Source of the DNA: JAZDFP01 sp043801445
GTDB lineage: Bacteria > Planctomycetota > MHYJ01 > JACQXL01
Reading direction: 5' to 3'
DNA: 35,102 nt
Assembly (NCBI GenBank): GCA_043801445.1
Contig: JAZDMB010000062.1
Coordinates: forward strand, 1-35,102
This document shows, piece by piece, positions 31,150-35,102 of the stretch (the first letter of the stretch is position 1; every line of letters begins with the position of its first letter). The translations under genes and the position numbers were made by a program. A model generated the notes under the pieces. That model saw only the letters and a list, made by a program, of their open reading frames with translations. It ran no database searches and was not told the origin of the DNA.

Positions 31150-32160
31150 ATGCATAATTATAAAAGTATTGTTTGTATTTTGTGTTTTTGTGCAACGTTA
31201 CTGATGATAACAGTTGTAGTCAACGCGGATAATATGTCTTATGTAACATTAAACCATTTGGCACAGAAATATAATCTCAGGCATGAGAAAGACCAAATTA
31301 CCGGCAGAGAAGTATTTTCAGGTAACGGCTATAATATTGTTGCTTCCAGCGGCATGTCCACTATCCTTGTAAATAATAAATTGACAGTTCTTCATGATAA
31401 ATTGAAATCTATTAATGGTCAACTGGCCCTTTCGCAACAGGATTTTTCCAGGATAGATATTTTCCTTAAAGATTCATCCAATAATGAAAAACTTACAACG
31501 AAAAATATAATAAAGAAAGTCGTTATTGACTCAGGTCATGGCGGTAATTTCAGGGGTTGTAAAAGTAATAATGGCTTATTAGAAAAAAATGTTAATCTTG
31601 ATATCGCAAAAAGATTACGTGAACTTTTAGAAGAGAATGGTGTGAAGGTAGTTATGACACGCACAACTGATAAGCATCTTTCTTCAAATCTTAACGAAGA
31701 CTTACAGCGACGGGCAGATATCGCTAATCGGGAAGGTGCGGATCTGTTTATCTCAATACATTGTAATTGGTCCAATGATTCTTCTGTTAAAGGATTTGAG
31801 ATATATTATTCTCCTGAGAATCACTGCCTGCCTTCACTAAATGATAATAATATCGGCGAAAGGCAGCCGAATGACAGGCAGACTCAAAAGGTTTTGTCTT
31901 ATATACTAAAAGATGAATATAGTAAGAGGAGTATAGAAATAGCCAACGGGATAAAGAAACAATTCAATACGCTACCAACCGAAGACCGTGGAATCAGAAA
32001 AGCTAATTTCAAGGTGATTAAATATACCGAATGCCCTTCTATTTTGATAGAGATGGATTTTCTGTCTAATAAAAGTGTTTCTGCAAATTTTCATAAAGAA
32101 TCATATCGTCAGGAAATCGCCGATAAGATAAAACAGGCTATCTTTTCTTATGGTGAATAA
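31150..32160 (+). CDS. N-acetylmuramoyl-L-alanine amidase (Amidase_3)
   Basis: Cuts the bond between MurNAc and the stem peptide in peptidoglycan. The 336-residue product has a signal peptide (IVCILCFCATLLMITVVVNA, about 7-26), a region of about 85 residues that may be a copper-amine-oxidase-like or AMIN-like domain, and the catalytic domain (about 123-335) with zinc ligands in DSGHGG, LLEKNVNLDIA and ISIHCN, and the catalytic Glu in LIEMDFLSN. Its products, glycan without peptides, are the substrate of SpoIID-type enzymes; the SpoIID gene is on the opposite strand one gene away. Divergent from queH. Confidence 0.92.
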   Translation: MHNYKSIVCILCFCATLLMITVVVNADNMSYVTLNHLAQKYNLRHEKDQITGREVFSGNGYNIVASSGMSTILVNNKLTVLHDKLKSINGQLALSQQDFSRIDIFLKDSSNNEKLTTKNIIKKVVIDSGHGGNFRGCKSNNGLLEKNVNLDIAKRLRELLEENGVKVVMTRTTDKHLSSNLNEDLQRRADIANREGADLFISIHCNWSNDSSVKGFEIYYSPENHCLPSLNDNNIGERQPNDRQTQKVLSYILKDEYSKRSIEIANGIKKQFNTLPTEDRGIRKANFKVIKYTECPSILIEMDFLSNKSVSANFHKESYRQEIADKIKQAIFSYGE

Positions 32161-32273
32161 TAAACTCTTTCCTATCATTTAACATACCTTAGCACAATTC
32201 TGAATCTGTGGAGTAATACTGTTTTTATTTTTAGTTGACTTTATAAGGGTATTATATAAGTTGATAAGCATAT

Positions 32274-33458
32274 ATGATTAGTTTTGAAAAGGCATTGGAA
32301 ATTCTTCACCAAAACATACCGGCTCCGCAATTAGAAACTATTTCATTATGTGATTCATTAAACAAAGTAATTGCTGAAGATGTATTTTCTGATATTGATA
32401 TGCCGCCGTTTGATAAATCAGCTATGGATGGTTATGCAGTCAGAAGCGATGATATTAAATTACCACCAGTGGAACTTGAGGTCTTGGAAGTAGTGCCCGC
32501 CGGTAGGGTACCTACGAAAATAGTGAAACCAGGTAAAGCTATTAAGATAATGACAGGAGCGCCGTTACCTCAAGGCGCAGATGCTGTGATTATGGTAGAG
32601 CATACCAGATATAATGCTCAAATCCAAACAGTCTGTTGTTTTAATACAATAAAAAAATCTGCCAATATTTGTTTCAAGGCAGAAGACATTAAAAAAGGGG
32701 AAAAAGTTATATCGCAAGATACTAAAATTACTCCACAGCATATAGGACTTTTAGCATCTGTAGGCAAAGATAAATTACATGTTTATAAGTATCCATCTAT
32801 TACTATTATAACTACTGGTGATGAATTAATAGATATTACTCAAACACCTGAATCAGCACAGATTAGAAATAGCAACACCTATTCTTTACAGTCCCAATTG
32901 AATAAAATCGGATTTAAAACAATATCATTAGGTATCGTAAAAGATAATATAGATATTTTAGCTGAAAAGATTTCTGGTGGGTTGAAATCTGACATACTTA
33001 TTTTAACCGGCGGTGTTTCTATGGGCGACTATGATATCGTGGAAGAAGTATTGAAAAAAATAGATACAAAAATCCTATTTAATCAGGTAGCGATTAAACC
33101 GGGGAAACCATTCGTATTTGGTAAAAATAACAACTGCTTGGTATTTGGGTTGCCTGGTAATCCAGTCTCAGTATTTGTAATTACAGAGGTTTTCATTAAA
33201 GAGTTATTGTCAATCGTATGTAAAGATTCAACTTTAAAGAATCGTTTAATGAACGCAAATTTAACAAAACCAATAGAAAAATCATCTGACCGTCAGCAAT
33301 ATATTCTTGCTAAATTGGATTCAGATAAGGTTGAACCGATATGGGGACATGGTTCAGCTGATATTATTTCTCTTACTAAGGCTAATGCATTTATTATTAT
33401 GCCGCCTAATTCAGCACCTTTTCCAATAGATAGTTCTGTAACCGTAATGGTTTTATAA
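32274..33458 (+). CDS. moeA: Molybdopterin molybdenumtransferase MoeA
   Basis: Inserts molybdate (or tungstate) into adenylylated molybdopterin to finish the cofactor. The 394-residue product has the domain I/III motifs DMPPFDKSAMDGYAVR, IMTGAPLPQGADAVIMVEHT, the MogA-like domain with TTGDELI, IRNSNTYSL and LTGGVSMGDYD, PGKPFVFG and GLPGNPVSVFV, and a C-terminal beta domain. Length is normal. No other molybdenum-cofactor gene or molybdoenzyme is in the window. Its stop overlaps the lnt start (TAATG), so the two are coupled. Confidence 0.95.
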   Translation: MISFEKALEILHQNIPAPQLETISLCDSLNKVIAEDVFSDIDMPPFDKSAMDGYAVRSDDIKLPPVELEVLEVVPAGRVPTKIVKPGKAIKIMTGAPLPQGADAVIMVEHTRYNAQIQTVCCFNTIKKSANICFKAEDIKKGEKVISQDTKITPQHIGLLASVGKDKLHVYKYPSITIITTGDELIDITQTPESAQIRNSNTYSLQSQLNKIGFKTISLGIVKDNIDILAEKISGGLKSDILILTGGVSMGDYDIVEEVLKKIDTKILFNQVAIKPGKPFVFGKNNNCLVFGLPGNPVSVFVITEVFIKELLSIVCKDSTLKNRLMNANLTKPIEKSSDRQQYILAKLDSDKVEPIWGHGSADIISLTKANAFIIMPPNSAPFPIDSSVTVMVL

Positions 33459-35102
33459 TGCATAAAAAATATTTTATTACAACACTACCATTTTCCTCAG
33501 CTTTTCTGATTTGGTTGTCATATCCTCCGGTTGATATATCTTTATTTGCTTGGATATCTTATATACCGTTATTTTCCTATTTATTCGTTAAAAGTAAAGA
33601 AGATGGATTTTTTATCCGTCGTTTTCCCTTTGCTAGTTTTGCTGGTTTTAAGTTTATATTAACTATCTATTTAGCCGGGCTGCTTTTCTTTATATTAGGA
33701 CTTAATTGGCTAAGATATGTCAGCGGTGTCGGTCTTTTCGTAGTACCTTCAATCCTATCTTTCTACTGGGTTATTTTTGCCATCAGCTGTTATTTTATAA
33801 TTCGTTTCGTATCTTTATTCTATGCGGCTTTATGTATTTCTTGCTTGTGGGTATTTTTAGAATACGTGCGTTCTTTTCTACTCACTGGATTTCCATGGTT
33901 CTTTGCTGGTCATAGCCAATATCAATGGCTTTCGCTAATACAAATAACTGATACGGTCGGCGTTTATGGACTTTCGTTTATAGTGATACTTGTTAATGCC
34001 GTACTTTTTATAATGATAAAACAAAGGTTTTATCTTTCGATGAAAAATATTATTCTTGTCGGAATAACATTATTACTTTTTATCATTTCTATTCTATACG
34101 GAAATTGGCGATTGGATAATCTGATCACTACAAATGGACCGGCGATAGGTATTATTCAAGGGAATATTGAACAAAGTCTAAAAAACAATCCCGATAATGC
34201 TGAAGATATTTACAATAAACATCTGTATCTTACTTTAAATCTACTTGAATCTCAGACTCGACCAGATTTAATTATTTGGGCTGAGTCGATGTTCCCATAT
34301 TTAGTCTTGTTGGATGATGACGAAGTTGTTGCAACATTAACAAGTACCGCCTTACTGTGTCGAACACCGATGCTAATCGGCATTTTAACCTGTATAGAAT
34401 CTGATGCATACCAATATCGTTTCGTCACGCGTGAAGAGGAAAGGATTTACCCCATCAAGATATTTAACAGTGCTTGTTATTTAGATTCTAAAGGCAAAAT
34501 AATAAATCGTTACGATAAAACCCACCTTGTACCGATGAGCGAATATGTGCCTTTCCGAGAAACATTTCCTATAATAGATGATATTATTTTAGCTTTTTCT
34601 GAATTGCCGTATATTGCATCAATATCACCTGGGACAAATCTAGAACCTTTTACACTTTCTGCAAAAAAAGATAATCTGCAAATAAAGGATTACAAGTATG
34701 GAGTTCTTATATGCTATGAAAGTGTTTTCCCTGAATTAGCCCGTGAAAGTATTAGGCGGGGATCAGATTTTATTATTAATATTTCTAATGACGGCTGGTT
34801 TAAAAACAGCGCTGAGTTAGACCAAATGCTAGCAATATCAGCTTTCAGATCTGTGGAAAATAGAATCTCTTTTATACGGGCAACCAATACAGGTATTTCA
34901 GCTATTATTCATCCATCAGGCAAAATAAATATCCTACGGAATAATCAAGGTCAAAGTAAAGAAGTAGAGGGTGTGTGGGTAGAATATGTTCCTGTATTGC
35001 AAAAAACCGGCGCTTTTTATACGCGATATGGCGATTATTTCCCATACTTTTGTTTTCTTATATTTAGTATAATAATTATATTTAAATATATTAAAATTAT
35101 TG
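33458..35102 (+). CDS. lnt: Apolipoprotein N-acyltransferase Lnt (3' end beyond window)
   Basis: Adds the third acyl chain to lipoproteins at the inner membrane. The frame opens at ATG 33458, overlapping the moeA stop by one base, and stays open for 548 codons to the window end. Several transmembrane helices (residues about 1-230) precede a nitrilase-like domain. The Glu-Lys-Cys triad is seen in LIIWAES, RYDKTHLVPMSEYVPF and GVLICYES; FIINISNDGWF follows. The Lnt-typical GAFYTRYGDYFPYF before the last helix shows that only a few residues are missing. GFPWFFAGHSQYQ is also typical. It agrees with the lipoprotein signals elsewhere in the window. Confidence 0.93.
   Translation, partial: MHKKYFITTLPFSSAFLIWLSYPPVDISLFAWISYIPLFSYLFVKSKEDGFFIRRFPFASFAGFKFILTIYLAGLLFFILGLNWLRYVSGVGLFVVPSILSFYWVIFAISCYFIIRFVSLFYAALCISCLWVFLEYVRSFLLTGFPWFFAGHSQYQWLSLIQITDTVGVYGLSFIVILVNAVLFIMIKQRFYLSMKNIILVGITLLLFIISILYGNWRLDNLITTNGPAIGIIQGNIEQSLKNNPDNAEDIYNKHLYLTLNLLESQTRPDLIIWAESMFPYLVLLDDDEVVATLTSTALLCRTPMLIGILTCIESDAYQYRFVTREEERIYPIKIFNSACYLDSKGKIINRYDKTHLVPMSEYVPFRETFPIIDDIILAFSELPYIASISPGTNLEPFTLSAKKDNLQIKDYKYGVLICYESVFPELARESIRRGSDFIINISNDGWFKNSAELDQMLAISAFRSVENRISFIRATNTGISAIIHPSGKINILRNNQGQSKEVEGVWVEYVPVLQKTGAFYTRYGDYFPYFCFLIFSIIIIFKYIKII

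Noticed and set aside
33706..33915. 69-codon frame within the lnt region
   Set aside because: It is out of frame with lnt, which shows all catalytic motifs over 548 codons.

Overview
The window looks like a piece of chromosome from an uncultured, moderately AT-rich, Gram-negative and mainly anaerobic bacterium. The Gram-negative call rests on a TonB-dependent outer-membrane receptor, an apolipoprotein N-acyltransferase (Lnt), several lipoprotein signal peptides and GspG/GspH-type pseudopilins. The anaerobic call rests on a 2-oxoacid:ferredoxin oxidoreductase, a four-cluster ferredoxin, rubredoxin and ADP-forming acyl-CoA synthetase. The style (fibronectin-like hypothetical plus tail-fibre-like repeat gene, LamG pseudopilin, many CACAGATTA/CTCTGTG intergenic repeats) resembles uncultured Planctomycetota or Omnitrophota genomes; this phylum guess is inference with low confidence. 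No rRNA, tRNA, CRISPR array, transposase or phage integrase was found.

Layout. 1-2280: poly-C tract, short repeats, a possible leader peptide, then a fibronectin-like hypothetical gene and a gene made of about 10-residue repeats; both are more GC-rich in feel than the rest and may be accessory. 2517-8454 (+): an acyl-CoA module of a CoA-transferase/hydrolase fused to a GNAT acetyltransferase, a membrane protein, a fused ADP-forming acetate-CoA ligase, and a BioD-like/DRTGG P-loop protein. 8476-8915: a strict 44-bp non-coding tandem repeat of ten units with two alternating unit types. 9031-14513 (-): a cupin, a very large lipoprotein (transglutaminase, redoxin, TPR), and mnmA translationally coupled to a ferredoxin. 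14712-20077 (+): a secreted esterase/DJ-1 fusion directly followed by serS, a redoxin-fold protein without CXXC, and a CCA-adding-type nucleotidyltransferase. 20280-31050 (-): a long co-directional run, read as queH, spoIID/lytB, tgt, 2-oxoacid:ferredoxin oxidoreductase alpha and beta, rubredoxin (53 aa), ferritin, lipoprotein, TonB receptor and two pseudopilins. 31150-35102 (+): cell-wall amidase, moeA, and lnt running off the end.

Functionally the window mixes core energy metabolism (2-oxoacid oxidation to acyl-CoA, then acyl-CoA to acid plus ATP), tRNA modification (MnmA, QueH, Tgt) and maturation (CCA), envelope biology (SpoIID, amidase, Lnt, lipoproteins, receptor, pseudopilins) and iron handling.

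The most unusual layer is the repeat DNA. At least four families of small palindromic elements occur. One family of about 56-80 bp core hairpins is present four times. Another 30-bp family is inserted inside a copy of the first and also twice in-frame within one coding sequence. A 24-bp family sits in-frame in the acyl-CoA gene and again in an intergenic region. Together with the 44-bp array these suggest active or recent spread of non-autonomous palindromic elements that can settle in genes as extra codons.
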